Assembly: GCA_014529385.2 (NCBI GenBank)
Contig: CM043963.1
Location: 82,400,912-82,464,911, forward strand
Direction: 5' to 3'
Origin: Adiantum capillus-veneris
Taxonomy: Eukaryota > Streptophyta > Polypodiopsida > Polypodiales > Pteridaceae
Length of the DNA: 64,000 nt
In this document: one piece after another, positions 21,877 to 32,769 of the stretch
Numbering within the stretch: the first letter of the stretch is position 1
How the letters are laid out: every line of letters begins with the position of its first letter
Notes under the pieces: generated by a model
Seen by the model: only the letters and a program-made list of their open reading frames with translations
Database searches by the model: none
What the model was told of the DNA's origin: nothing
Translations under genes and position numbers: made by a program

Positions 21877-22503
21877 ATGCCTCTGCCCAAGCCCTCCAAG
21901 ATGATCTCCAAGCGCCTCAAGAAGCCCAGGTTCTCAAACCCTGCCTTCTCCCCTCCCCCTGACCTCTCCAAAACGCCTTGGCGTGCCTCCCCCTCCTGCT
22001 GCGAATGGAGAATCCGCGTCGTCTGCACCGACCCAGACGCCACAGACGACTCTTCCTCAGACGAGGCCGAGCCATCGCCATCTACAGCTCGCAAGCGCCT
22101 CGTCCATGAGTTTTGCATCCCCTTGCCTTCCCCCTCTCCCCCCACAACTTCGCAGAGATGCAGAATGCGAAACCCCAGCCCTCAGCCGACAAGAAGCTCA
22201 CGCCATAATTTCGCCAGTACCAAAGCGGAAACGAGTACTCTTCTTCATGCCGCTTCGGCTGTTGCAAACACCTGTCCTCCGTCGCCGCTGAGCTCTTCAT
22301 CAGTGGGAAGCGCAGACGCAGAGGAGGAGTTTACTCGCTTCCTACGGGAGTTTTTGACTGAGCAAGATGAAGAAAGTCTGTGGGAGTGCGATGGTGGACG
22401 ATCGCAAATGCATCAAGAGAGCATCAGCTTGGCAGAAATGCTCGATTTGGAGCTGGACGCGGAAGCGCTGTCATGGATCAACTCGATGCAGAGGGTGCCA
22501 TAG
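21877..22503 (+). CDS. short CRF-domain protein without an AP2/ERF domain
   Basis: Predicted protein of 208 residues. Residues 44-82 match the CRF domain that marks cytokinin response factor transcription factors: WRIRVVCTDPDATDDSSSDE, then an acidic/Ser linker and ARKRLVHEF, like the family's V-R-I-x-x-T-D-P-D-A-T-D-S-S-S-D-E and K-R-x-V-x-E. In known CRFs an AP2/ERF DNA-binding domain follows, but none is present here in any frame. The N-terminus has a basic patch (SKRLKKPRF, 11-19) that could be a nuclear signal. The middle is rich in Ser-Pro. The C-terminus is acidic and amphipathic (EEEFTRFLREFLTEQ; AEMLDLELDAEALSWINSM). The start is the first ATG after a TATA-box promoter. The uninterrupted frame and promoter argue for a real gene. 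The CRF domain is thought to mediate protein-protein contacts, so this could act as a dimerisation partner or competitor (inference). A fast-diverged duplicate that lost AP2 is the alternative. Confidence 0.75.
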   Translation: MPLPKPSKMISKRLKKPRFSNPAFSPPPDLSKTPWRASPSCCEWRIRVVCTDPDATDDSSSDEAEPSPSTARKRLVHEFCIPLPSPSPPTTSQRCRMRNPSPQPTRSSRHNFASTKAETSTLLHAASAVANTCPPSPLSSSSVGSADAEEEFTRFLREFLTEQDEESLWECDGGRSQMHQESISLAEMLDLELDAEALSWINSMQRVP

Positions 22504-22964
22504 CAAAGCCGAACATGCTGCACGGCATCAAAGAAGCCAATATTAGGCAGAGAAAGCCATAGCTTTGAGCAGAAGAAGCCATAGCCATATTTAGCTTGCT
22601 TGAAGCAGAGCAGAACGTTATGTATAATGAGCGTATATAATGTTGTACACTAGCGTAGTGGAATAGAGGAATGCTCTATTTTGGTGGTGGTGGTGGTGGT
22701 GGTGACCTACCCAGCTTGCCTTCTTTTGTAAACGCCCAAATAATAGCATATATGTATCTTACCAACAGCTTCCTTTCCAATGCTTTTGGTGCTTCTTTCC
22801 TTCGCTTCATTTCTTTCTGGCTCTTTTTCTTTGTACCTCTTGTAACTGCCTTGACTTCCTCGAAAAAGCTCCCTTCATCAATCAAATTTTGAATTCTCTT
22901 TTGTTCACGTCTTTAATGCACCTTATTCTCCACATACACTAGATTGAGACCCTCTCGAGTCCAT
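22504..22964 (+). other. probable 3' UTR and downstream spacer of the CRF-domain gene
   Basis: After the stop, A/T-rich sequence includes AGCGTATATAATG, a (GGT)n stretch near 22682-22703 and AAATAAT near 22736. No further coding sequence is seen before foldback element 2. A polyadenylation site cannot be fixed from sequence alone. Confidence 0.4.
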
Positions 22965-23341
22965 TCACAAGTTTTGGACAGAATCTCACAAAAATTCCCA
23001 TATTCTGACCTCAATATCATGAGCTTGAGAGGGAGGCACCACATACCTAGCTAGGTACAATTGGGGGTTGAAGATTGCCGAATCAATGTGGGGGCCGGTG
23101 GTCCCCTACCCCCCCAATCTTACCTATCTAGGTATGTGGTGCCTCTTGAGCAAAACCTAGTGATGTTATTCATTGTATGAAAAACATTGGAAAAGACTCA
23201 GTTTTCTTACACGAGAAAATTAATGTCGTACTTACCTAGGTGTGGTGCATCTCGAGCTGAAGCTCGTGATGTTATTCACTGTAAGAAAAACGTTGGAAAA
23301 GACTCGTTTCCTTACATGAGAATTTATAAATCCTCTTGTGA
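22965..23341. mobile_element. foldback (hairpin) element 2
   Basis: The same family as 19706-20186: ends TCACAAG and CTTGTGA, left arm GAGGCACCACATACCTAGCT, right arm CTTACCTATCTAGGTATGTG, and a following tandem repeat of the ATGAAAAACATTGGAAAAGA segment. The arms are more diverged than in element 1, implying an older insertion or relaxed pairing. Confidence 0.75.
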
Positions 23342-23384
23342 TTGTTATTTGTTTGGACTTTGCCCTGGTTGATATATCGGTGTA

Positions 23385-23490
23385 GGCTATTTGATCTTGA
23401 CTCTCGGTTGCACTCCCTGTGTCGCATGTTGTAATTTTGTTCTCTTTCTAATACAAATCCTCACTATTATGGTTTTTTTAAAAAGAGACC
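23385..23490 (+). mobile_element. possible LINE 3' tail of a second family
   Basis: GTTGTAATTTTGTTCTCTTT, then CTAATACAAATCCTCAC and a T7A5 end, resembles in layout the LINE 3' ends in this window (CTTGTAATTTTTT... AATATAATTCACTCAC). No coding part is preserved, so the call is tentative. Confidence 0.3.
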
Positions 23491-24192
23491 TTGATTGAAG
23501 AAACCATCTACATAGATCAAACTTCAAGCTAACTTTCCTTAATGATTTTGATGCCTTTTATTCAATCTTGCAGATGTGAAAATGATATTCTGAAGGACCA
23601 TCCCTTCCATAATAATTTGGCCATAGTGTCAACAATGATTTGATCCTTGTCTTTAAGAGACCATGGGGTGAGGCACCATGTTGCAAAAGCCAGCTCCATC
23701 TGTCTCATGATGCATCAAAATGAAGAAAGTTAGTATTTCCTCATCTATACCTTTTACTTATTAACATCAGATAAAGAAATTACCCATCTGGCTAATCTTA
23801 CCATTCAGGATTAAGCATTTAGGGTCTTCTCCCCTAGACTTTCATAAGCACACACACCCCCTATCTTTCTCAAAGTAGACACTAGAGGCCTTAGCTGAAC
23901 TAAGGACCGCTCGAACTCCACATCTTGCTCATATGTAGCCTAGCAATCGTAGTCGATGCAATTGCTCTAAGCATCGATCGAACCTAAGCAAACCCGGCTT
24001 GATGTAGTCCTCCCATGTGAGCTATTTGCTTGTCATCACCGACTTGGACTCTAGTTCTTGCTATGAATGATACTGACAACTCCCTCTGTCTATAATGCCA
24101 CCCTTGGCCATAATCTCCAACGTATGGTAGAAGGTTTTAAGGTGATCAATAGCAACATTTGATTTCACACCATAGCCAAAAACATTCTTATA
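23491..24192. other. unassigned spacer
   Basis: No assignable gene or element end is seen. Confidence 0.4.
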
Positions 24193-24830
24193 ATGGTAAT
24201 GCTCAAAAATGATATCACCATTGAGAAGTTCACTAGAATGGGCTTCTCACTATGGAAGACAAATGTACAATTCCTTATGGTGAGAGGGTTTTTGGAAGAT
24301 GGTCAACATTCGGCATGGATAGACCAAATTCAATCGACCCTTGCTCTCATTGGTCTTGGCTTGACAAATAATCTCTCTATTATCTCGATCTCACAAAGAT
24401 AGCTAAAGAAGTACGGTTTTTTGGAGATAGTTCCAAGTTTTTTCGCAATTGAAGCTATTCAATTCCACATTTTATTAAAAAGCATCTAAAGACTATTGAG
24501 TCTTTTGTTTCAACGACTTGCTACTCTCAAGGCTTCTCCATTTGATGATGACAAAAAGGCCATCCTTTTTGAACAATCTTGCTGAAGAATACAAGTTCAT
24601 AGAGATAGTTACTAACTCATGGTAGGCAGAGAAATGCCATATGAGGAGATGATTGCTATTTTCATGGATGAAGACAAGAGAAAGACATTAGATTTTGACT
24701 CTTCCATTAAAGCTTTCCTTACCAAGGACAACGGTAAAAGGTGTACGTTTCGCAAGCGGCTTGGTCATATAGTTGACCTATGTTTTAGAAAGCTAGAGAA
24801 CCAACATGCCCAACTTGTTTTTGCATAGCT
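24193..24830 (+). pseudogene. copia gag relic
   Basis: The first frame has FTRMGFSLWKTNVQFLMVRG, matching the start of copia gag (F-x-G-x-N-F-x-x-W-K-x-x-M). The second frame (24619-24828) ends in a degenerate knuckle, CTFRKRLGHIVDLCFRKLEN, in which the second cysteine position is Arg. The piece between is frameshifted. No pol or LTR of this copy is found, so it is a fragment unrelated to the neighbouring element A. Confidence 0.6.
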
Positions 24831-25085
24831 CCTATAAGATACGTCAGAGTGCAACCCTATTCTCTTTGCCATAAATCCCAATAGGAGACATAGGAAGAAA
24901 GAAATTATGTAAGGCCTATGACATAAATACAAAATCATGTCCATGTTTGATAACGACTCATCAAAGATGAATGATAAAAAAATAAATGTTAAAATAATAT
25001 AAAAGATTAAATTCTACAAAGTTATGAAGATTTTGTCAAAGCGAGAAGGCTCTCACAAAAAGAAGAGTGTTATTTTAGTCAAATA

Positions 25086-25310
25086 TGTTACCATATACAT
25101 GTGGTAATGATGTGTGTGAACGCACTTAGGATCGTCGGGGCATTTTTTCCCTCACTTGGAGGTTTTCCTCCCCATGCATTGTATATACGTCCATCATACT
25201 AGGGTTATCTATCTTTCCATTGCACACTAAGTAATACACTCTCTGATGTGTGCCTTGAGCTACCTTCTTCTTCTCCAAGCTGTGTGTTTCCTGCAATCCT
25301 AATTTCAACA
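25086..25310 (+). repeat. 5' LTR of copia A
   Basis: 225 bp, TGTT...AACA, followed by ATTGGTATCAGAGC. It pairs with 38766-38993. Confidence 0.9.
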
Positions 25311-25583
25311 ATTGGTATCAGAGCAGGTTGCGTCCTCTTGGGCTTAGTCGCCAGCAGCTTCAGCACACGTCTATTCACTTTCTCCAATCTCAGCGAGCTT
25401 TGGCCAACGTTCGTAGGTCGGTAAAAATTTCGAGCAAGCTTGTAGAGTTTAGTCTGCTCAGATTTTTGATTCCAAGTCATTTTGGTCTCCGTTTCCACTA
25501 CACGCAGTACACATGCTATTTCGTCATTTTGTGCAGAATTTTTGTTAGTGTTGTTTTTTGCAGAACATGTCCCTTACAGTCTT

Positions 25584-27165
25584 TGTCATAATAACTAATA
25601 CTTAATTCTCCTAAATGCTTTTCTCATGGTAAACTGATCATTTAATATGGGTAAGTGCCAATGGAGAAAGAGCTAGAACATTGGTTAAGTTGGTAGACCG
25701 GCCACAGTAGGGATCCAAAGGAGGGAAAATAGGGATCCAAAAGGGGGGCCATTTGCAAAAGAGCTATGTGCAACAATGGGCTTAACAGACACTAAGATTC
25801 AGCCCATTAAGACTTCCAAAATGCTAAGGTTCCAAAATTCAAAGGTTGTGTCCAAATGTCAAAGCTTAAGAAATTTGGATGCTTTGTGTGTGTGTACAAA
25901 AGTCTTCACAAGTCCCTACATAGGAGGGGGCGAGCCCAAGAAGTAGGGGATGAGAGAGAAACACCCACACACACTCACAAGCTTCATTTGTACACAAGGG
26001 GAAAGAGGGACACATGTCAGCTTCCTAGGCCAGATGTCCACAAGGTGTACTCAAATCCTATTGCATGGCCATGGAGGTGGACCAATGAAAATTAGTTTAG
26101 TGTAAATCTAGTTTAATTAATTTAAAAGCACTTAATAAAAGAACCAATAAGAATTAAGCTCTCTTAAAGACTATTGGATAGTCTCCCAAGGGGTCCAATG
26201 AGCATTCAGCAGCCCAATGGCTTGCTTGATTCCTATTGGCCAGGAGGCAAAGGGGTCCAATGAGAGTTTAGCTGAATTAATTAATTACCTAAAGCTCTCA
26301 CAAAACGGGAAATGGGGACACATTTCAGAAGACTATCACTTATACTCTTGAAATCCTATTGGCTAAGCCTGGGGAGGTCCAATGAGGTGCTAGCAAGAGC
26401 AAATAGCAAGAGGGGTCAACCAAGAGCGAGAGAGGGGGCTGATTTTTCAAAGGGAATTATCCACACACACTCACACAAGCTCATGTGTAGAGTAAGAAGG
26501 CTCTCTCTCTCTTCTCAAGCTTTAATGAAAAGCTTATCACCTACTCCAAGCTTGTGAGAAAGGAGGCTTGCACCAACAACTCTTGCCTTTGTGATGCAAA
26601 TCCAACCAAGAGCCAAGCTTCAATGCATTCTCATCTCCTCTACCATGCTAATTACTAAGCTAAGCTATGCTAATATGAGTGATTATGTGAGGAGATGTAC
26701 ATCTTTCTCGTAAGACTACTCCTTCTTCCTCTCAATCTACTCTCATACCTTGTTAGCTCTCACCATCTTCGAAGGTGTGTGAGGTCTTGGGTCTGAGACC
26801 GTGAGGGAATTGATGTTGTGTTTGATAAGTGTTTTGCTTAGTGCTTGAAGTTTTTATTTTCATTGTACTAGCTAGTATTGAATGAACACAAAGAACTGTA
26901 TTGTAAAATTTCTCTCTTGATGGGAGAAACCATAATACAAAGCTTTTTGGAGGGGGGACCGGCTCTATGCAAATCCGGTCCTCAAATGTTGTCAATTGCT
27001 TAATTTCTTTCTCTTTTGTGCTATCTAACTAGGTGTTATACTTTTTGTTGCTCTCTCCACCCAAGCACTTTTGTTATTCTCATTAGGAATCTATTCTAAT
27101 GAAATGCTCACTATGGCCATGCTAGTTTCTGCTACATACAAGTTACTAGACCATTAAATGTTACA
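25584..27165 (+). mobile_element. solo LTR 1 of the gypsy family
   Basis: 1582 bp from TGTCATAATAACTAATACTT to ...TTAAATGTTACA, with TGT/ACA termini. A perfect 5-bp target duplication, GTCTT, occupies 25579-25583 and 27166-27170. It carries the same blocks as the gypsy LTRs at 14815-16470 and 41619-42835. No internal domain adjoins it, so it is the product of LTR-LTR recombination. It sits in the leader of copia A. Confidence 0.92.
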
Positions 27166-27229
27166 GTCTTCTATGGTTTGTGGTATATAGTGCGTGTTGT
27201 TCCCGCTTTGTTTCTCCCCTTTTTGGGCA

Positions 27230-30113
27230 GCTTTCACATCAGGTGCAGCATTTACCGTGGCTGACAATAACACAGATGTGTTCATGATGTTTGTTGTTGA
27301 GGACAGATTGAATGGGAACAATTACCCTATGTGGGCTTACATGATGGAACATGTTCTTGTGTCAAAGGGCGTCTAGAATATTTTGCAGGGCATTGATGTA
27401 CGTCCTAGTTCTAAGGATGTAGGCGATGTTGAGGATGTTGTAGGTCTTGCTGCAATGCTGTTAGAGTTGTTTTGCCTACGGTAGAACAAGCTCGTTGGGA
27501 TGTAAATGATGTGTAGGCTCATGCATTGATTGCGTTGTCTGTGAAGCACACCATTACTCCTCACATTTGTTCAGTGAAATCTGCAAAACACGCTTGGGAT
27601 ATTCTGGTTGGTCTTTATGTAAGCCTTAATGAGGCAAAAACTACATTGTTGTGTAAAGAACTGGAGTCGAAGATTATGCATGAGGAAGATGATATGGACA
27701 CTTTTCTTGCTAGTGTCAAGGATATTAATGAGCAACTTATTTCTGCAGGTGAAGTCAGTTTAGAGAGTTCCCTTGTGCAGACTGTTCTTGATGCCTTGTC
27801 AAACTCTTACCAGAATTTTGCTAGTACTTGGAGACTTATGACCCAAGGAAATCCTGAAGTTGTCAAGTCTGATGCATTGTGCATATTTCTGTTGCAAGAG
27901 TCACTTTCTAGAAAAAACAGGACTAGACAGCGTGCATTTGAACATGCTTTTATTGCTGCTCAAAGAAAGGGTGGTAACAGTAATGCAACCACTTCTTATG
28001 GTTCTTCTGTGAGTGGAAAATCACATGTTCCTAATGCTTCTGTTGGCAACAATTCGTCTGGAAATTTTGGTGATATAAGGGCAAAAAGAAGATGCGTTGC
28101 CATTATTGTAAAGCTAATGATCACTTGATCAATGTCCTAAGTTGAAGGCCAAAGAGGCTAAGAAGAAAGAGGGTGGTTCCACTGCAAATGTTGGCTCCAC
28201 TATAAATGCAATTGTTGTTGAGTCTTCTGTGAAAGGAGACTTTGATGCTGATGTTGATGCAAAATGGGCTTTTAGTGCAGAGTGTACCTAGAATCCTGTT
28301 GCACATGATGCATGCATGTCAGTTGTTGCAGATTCACATGTGTGGTATTTTGACAGTGGTGCTACAAAGCACATTACCTCACATAGTCATTTGTTCACCT
28401 CTCTTGAGTTTGTCCCTCATGGGAATTCAGTTACTTGTGACAACAATGCCTCTTATCCGGTTCAAGGAGTTGAAAAGATTGTGCTTACTGCTGCAAATGG
28501 CAGTTCTTTCACACATCTAGGATCAAGAAGAATCTTTTGTATGTATCTGCACTTGCTAGACTTGGTCTTGTAGTCAAATTTGTGGATGACAGATGTACAC
28601 TACATGATCTTAGTTTTAGTAATGAAATTGTTGCATCTGGCATTTTATGCCGTGGGTTGTTTAAGCTCACTTTGTATGACAAGTGTGGGCAAAATTTTGC
28701 AAATGCAGTTTTGGATTCTAAGACTATTTCATATGCAAAACTTTGCCATGCATGTTTTGGTCATCTGAATTTTGCCAATTTGTTGCGTTTGCAGAAATCT
28801 CATATGGCTTGCTTCTTTGCCACCTCTTGAAGCACCTATCAAGCACGTTTGTGAAGGCTTTGTTTTGGGTAAGATGCAACGTTCTAAGGATGGTTCAGTT
28901 AGGGCGACATGCGGATTGCAGCTTGTGCATAGTGATGTTTGTGGGCCCTTGCAAACTCCGTCCTTGGGCAATTACCTTTACTTCTTAAATTTTGTTGATG
29001 ATTATTCCAGGCTTGCACCAATATACAATGCCTTATACGCCTCAGCAAAATGGTGTTGCTGAGAGGGAAAACTTGTCGCTTACGGAAATGGCACGATGTA
29101 TGGTCAAAAGTCAAGCTTTGCCGCACTCCTTTTGGCTTGAGGCCATCATGTGTGCCACTTATGTACTAAATAGGTGTCCTACGAAAGCTTTGCAGTCTAT
29201 TACTCCATATGAAGCATGGCATGATAGAAAGCCTTCTATTGAGTACATGCTGTTTTCGGTTGTTTGGCATATGCTTTGGTGCCACAAACACAACGCAAAA
29301 AATTGGATGATAAGGCTGTCAAATTTATTTTTACTGGTCATAGTGTTGAAGAAAAGTTTACAGGATGATTATCCAAAAACAAAGCGTTTTCTAGTTTCAC
29401 GGAATGTTGTGTTTGTGGAAGATTCTGTGCAGCCCTTGCTGTTATGTACTAGAGACAGTATTGTAAGCTCACATGACATTTATGACACTTTGTTGCCTCT
29501 TTTTAGTGATGGAAGTGCGAATGTAAATTCCAAGAGGCAATTGTACAGCCTATGGGGGTTTCTGAAAATGTTACAGATTTGATGTAGATGTACATGATGT
29601 ACTTGATGAGGAAAGGGTTGAAAATGAGCAGGCTAGAGGTATGCCAAAATGACTGGTGCATACATTGTGTGATAGTAAATTGGATGCACCTTTGTCTAGT
29701 CGTACTCGTTCAGGCTCTCACCATGCATCTTATGCATCAGATTGTTATGCTTTGGTTGTGTCTAGCTTACATGATGTTGAGGAACCTCTGTCTTTTGATG
29801 AAGCACATAATTCAAAAAATTGGATGGCTGCCATGCAATCAAAATATGATGCACTTATAGAAAATGACACATGGACTTTATGTGATTTGCCTCCTGGCAA
29901 AAAGGCCATTGGTACGAAGTGGGTTTACAAGTTGAAACGCAAGCCGGATGGTAGCTCCCACTTGTCGTATGCCTATTGTGCATTGGTAGCTCATTTTGGT
30001 TGGGATGTACATCAATTAGACATTGTTACTGCTGCTTTCTTGAATGGTGACATATTTGAGGAAATTTATGTAATGCAGCCTCACGATTTTGTCAAGAAAG
30101 GACAAGAGGATAA
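27230..30113 (+). pseudogene. copia A gag-pol, first part (gag to RT), decayed
   Basis: Gag begins LNGNNYPMWAYMMEHVL near 27310, with a TAG at 27374-27376. It resumes at 27526-28128 with HAWDILVGLY and EEDDMDTFLASVKDINEQL. The zinc knuckle (near 28090) is frameshifted. Protease: WYFDSGATKHIT (about 28343). Pre-integrase: CHACFGHLNFANLLRLQKS (28745). Integrase: LVHSDVCGPLQT (28924) and PQQNGVAERE (29045). The DNA jumps from VDDYSR straight to the PQQNGVAE region, so the part holding the second catalytic Asp has been deleted. RT: WTLCDLPPGKKAIGTKWVYK (29875), HQLDIVTAAFLNGD (30010) and VMQPHDFVKKGQED, where solo LTR 2 interrupts the frame. A segment between PDGS and HQLD is also missing. Confidence 0.85.
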
Positions 30114-30491
30114 TGTCATAATAATCAATATCTAATTCTCCTATATGATTTTCTCATATTAAACTGATCATTTAATGTGGGGAAGTGCCAGGGGAGAAAA
30201 AGCTAGAATATTGGTTAAGTTAGCAGACCGGCCACAGTAGGGATCCAAAGGAGGGAAAATAGGGATCCAAAGGGGGGGCCATCTGCAAAAGAGCCATGTG
30301 CAACAATGGGCTAAAAAGACCCTAAGGTTCAGCCCATTAAGACTTCCAAAATGCTAAGGTTCCAAAATTCAAAGGTTGTGTCCAAAGGTCAACCCTAGGG
30401 AAAATTGGATGCTTTGTGTGTGCCCTAAAAGTCTTTGCACATCCCTACATGGGAGGGGGCGAGCCCTTCTTCTAGGGGATGAGAGAGAAAG

Positions 30492-30492
<1 letters not shown>

Positions 30493-30554
<62 letters not shown>
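30493..30554. repeat. (CA)31 microsatellite inside solo LTR 2
   Basis: 62 bp of uninterrupted CA. At the matching place solo LTR 1 has only CACCCACACACACTCACA, so the tract expanded after the copies separated. Confidence 0.95.
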
Positions 30555-30557
<3 letters not shown>

Positions 30558-31484
30558 GCTCCCTTTACACAAAGGGAATGAGGGACACATGTCAGCTCCC
30601 TAGCCCAGATGCCCACAAGGTGTGCCAATTTCTATTGGATGACCCTTGAAGTGGACCAATGAGAATTAAGCTAGAGTAAATCTAGTTTAATTAATTTAAA
30701 AACATTTAATAACAGAAACCAATGAGAATTAAGTCTCTTAGAAGACTATTGGGCAGTCTCCCAAGGGGTCCAATGAGCATTCAGGAGCCCCATGGCTTGC
30801 CTGATTCCTATTGGCCAGGAGGCAAAGGGGTCCAATGAGAGTTTAGTTTAATTATTTAATTACCTAAAGCTCTCACAAAAGGGGAAAGGGTGACACATGT
30901 CAGAAGGCTATCACTTATGCTGCTTAATTGTGATTGGCTTGACTTGGGGAGGGCCAATGAGGCTGCAGGAAGAGCAAATAGCAAGGGGGCTCGCCCAAGA
31001 GAGAGAGGGGACTGATTTTTGCAAGGCATTATCACACACACACTCACACACAGTCTATGTGTGAAGCAACGAAGACTATCTCTTCCCAAGCTTTAATGGA
31101 GAGCTCATCACCTACTCCAAGCTTGTGATGTGAATAGAAGCCTACATCAACACTCTCTTGGCATGTGGATGCAAATCCAACCAAGAGCCAAGCTTCAATG
31201 CATGCTCATCTCCTCTACCAAGCTAATTACTAAGCTAAGCTAAGCTATGCTATTATGAGTGATTAAGTGAGGAGATGTACATCTTTCTCGTAAGATACTC
31301 CTTCTTCCTCTCAATCTACTCTCATACCCTACTAACTCTCACCATCTTCGAAGGTGTGTGAGGTCTTGGGTCTGAGAACGGGGATAATTAAAGTTGTGTT
31401 TGTTAAGTGTTTTGGTTAGTGCATGAAGCTTTCATCTTGATTGCACTAGCTAGTCTTGAAGGAACACAAAGAATTGTATTGTAC

Positions 31485-31703
31485 TGTTGGGATTAAAGCC
31501 CAAGTGGCCTCTTATGCGGATATGGCCGGCCGCCCGCCTAACTCACTTACCTCTAACTCTTTGTATATACTAACATATTCTTTGTGAATACTAAGGATTT
31601 GGGAGATAACCCTTCTAACAGATCTCTGCGTACTGTACTGTGTAAGCTCACTGTGTGTGTGTGTGAGAGAGAGAGTCGACCCACGCTCCGCTCCGCGACT
31701 TCA
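31485..31703 (+). repeat. 5' LTR of copia B
   Basis: 219 bp, TGTTGGGATTAAAGCCCAAG to CGCGACTTCA. A TATATAC-containing stretch, TTTGTATATACTAACATATT, about 75 bp in is a plausible promoter TATA. It ends with short (GT)n(GA)n tracts. Confidence 0.95.
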
Positions 31704-32769
31704 ATTGGTATCAGAGCCTTGGTTCAGTGCGGATTTGCGCAATCGCGCGCGCGCGCACTTTTCTGGCAGATTCTGGATCCGGAGTTCGAAAATTCACACT
31801 CGGCGTTCCGGGAGCGTTTCCAACAGGTGACCTGGGGTTTTACCCCCCTTTCGAAGCCGTTGATGCCCTCAGAATTTCGTTCTGAGCACTACAGCAGAAG
31901 ATAGATTTCAGCCGCAAAGAAATCCGTCTTGTGTAGATTGGCAAGCAGGAGGTGGTCGACATCAATATCGACATCGACATACATCACTTATTCGTCTTCA
32001 GAGCATCATCTATAGACCAGGTACACATATATATCATCAGATATATATATTGCAGTCTGCATTGCTACTTCTTGTGCTTGCCAGGTTCCAGGGGAGGTGT
32101 GGCCATACGACGGCTTGACACCACTGGCATGTATTGCAGATTGATGTACTGTGATTGTGGGTCTGCTAGTTGTGAGTCACGCTAGCAGACAGACCGCCGC
32201 AGCGGTCATAGGACAGTGATTGGTCTATTATAGGATGTATGCTAGTTCTGGGCAGTTTGCTGAGCCATCTGAGAGGGTCGTGTGTGAGGTTTTTTGAAGC
32301 CAAGCACTGGGGGCTGGGTTACCCAGTGTGAGGTGGATTAGGTTGCTGGAGTTCCCCTCTACACGCATCCTCTTCGGCGACTTTTATCCCTTAGGATGTA
32401 TGACTTTGTGTAGACACTGGATTGCATCTTATGCGTCAGGCCGTTGAGGCATTGTTCAGAGTTCAGTCTTGAGACAGATACAGGTTCTGTCATCGCCCAG
32501 AGAGGAGACAGTGTATGCTTACAGGACAGCATATTACAGGGATTTTTTAGATTTGTCATTGGTCAGCTATTTATGATTGTTTCTTGAGCTATCTTTTGGT
32601 TCCCAGAGCTCAGTTTACAGGGGAGACTCTGTCAAAAATTTTCAAAATACTGACAGTTCCTGAGGAGAGGTGTTCAGCTTGTTGATTATAGCTTGTTTAT
32701 TGTGTACAGAGGCCAGTTTACAGGGGAAACTCTGCCGGATTTTTCTCAGGAGTAAACAGTTTGGCAGAT

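Noticed and set aside
21983-22291. Alternative-frame ORF within the CRF-like CDS
   Set aside because: Pro/Ser-rich shadow with no motif. The CRF signature fixes the other frame.
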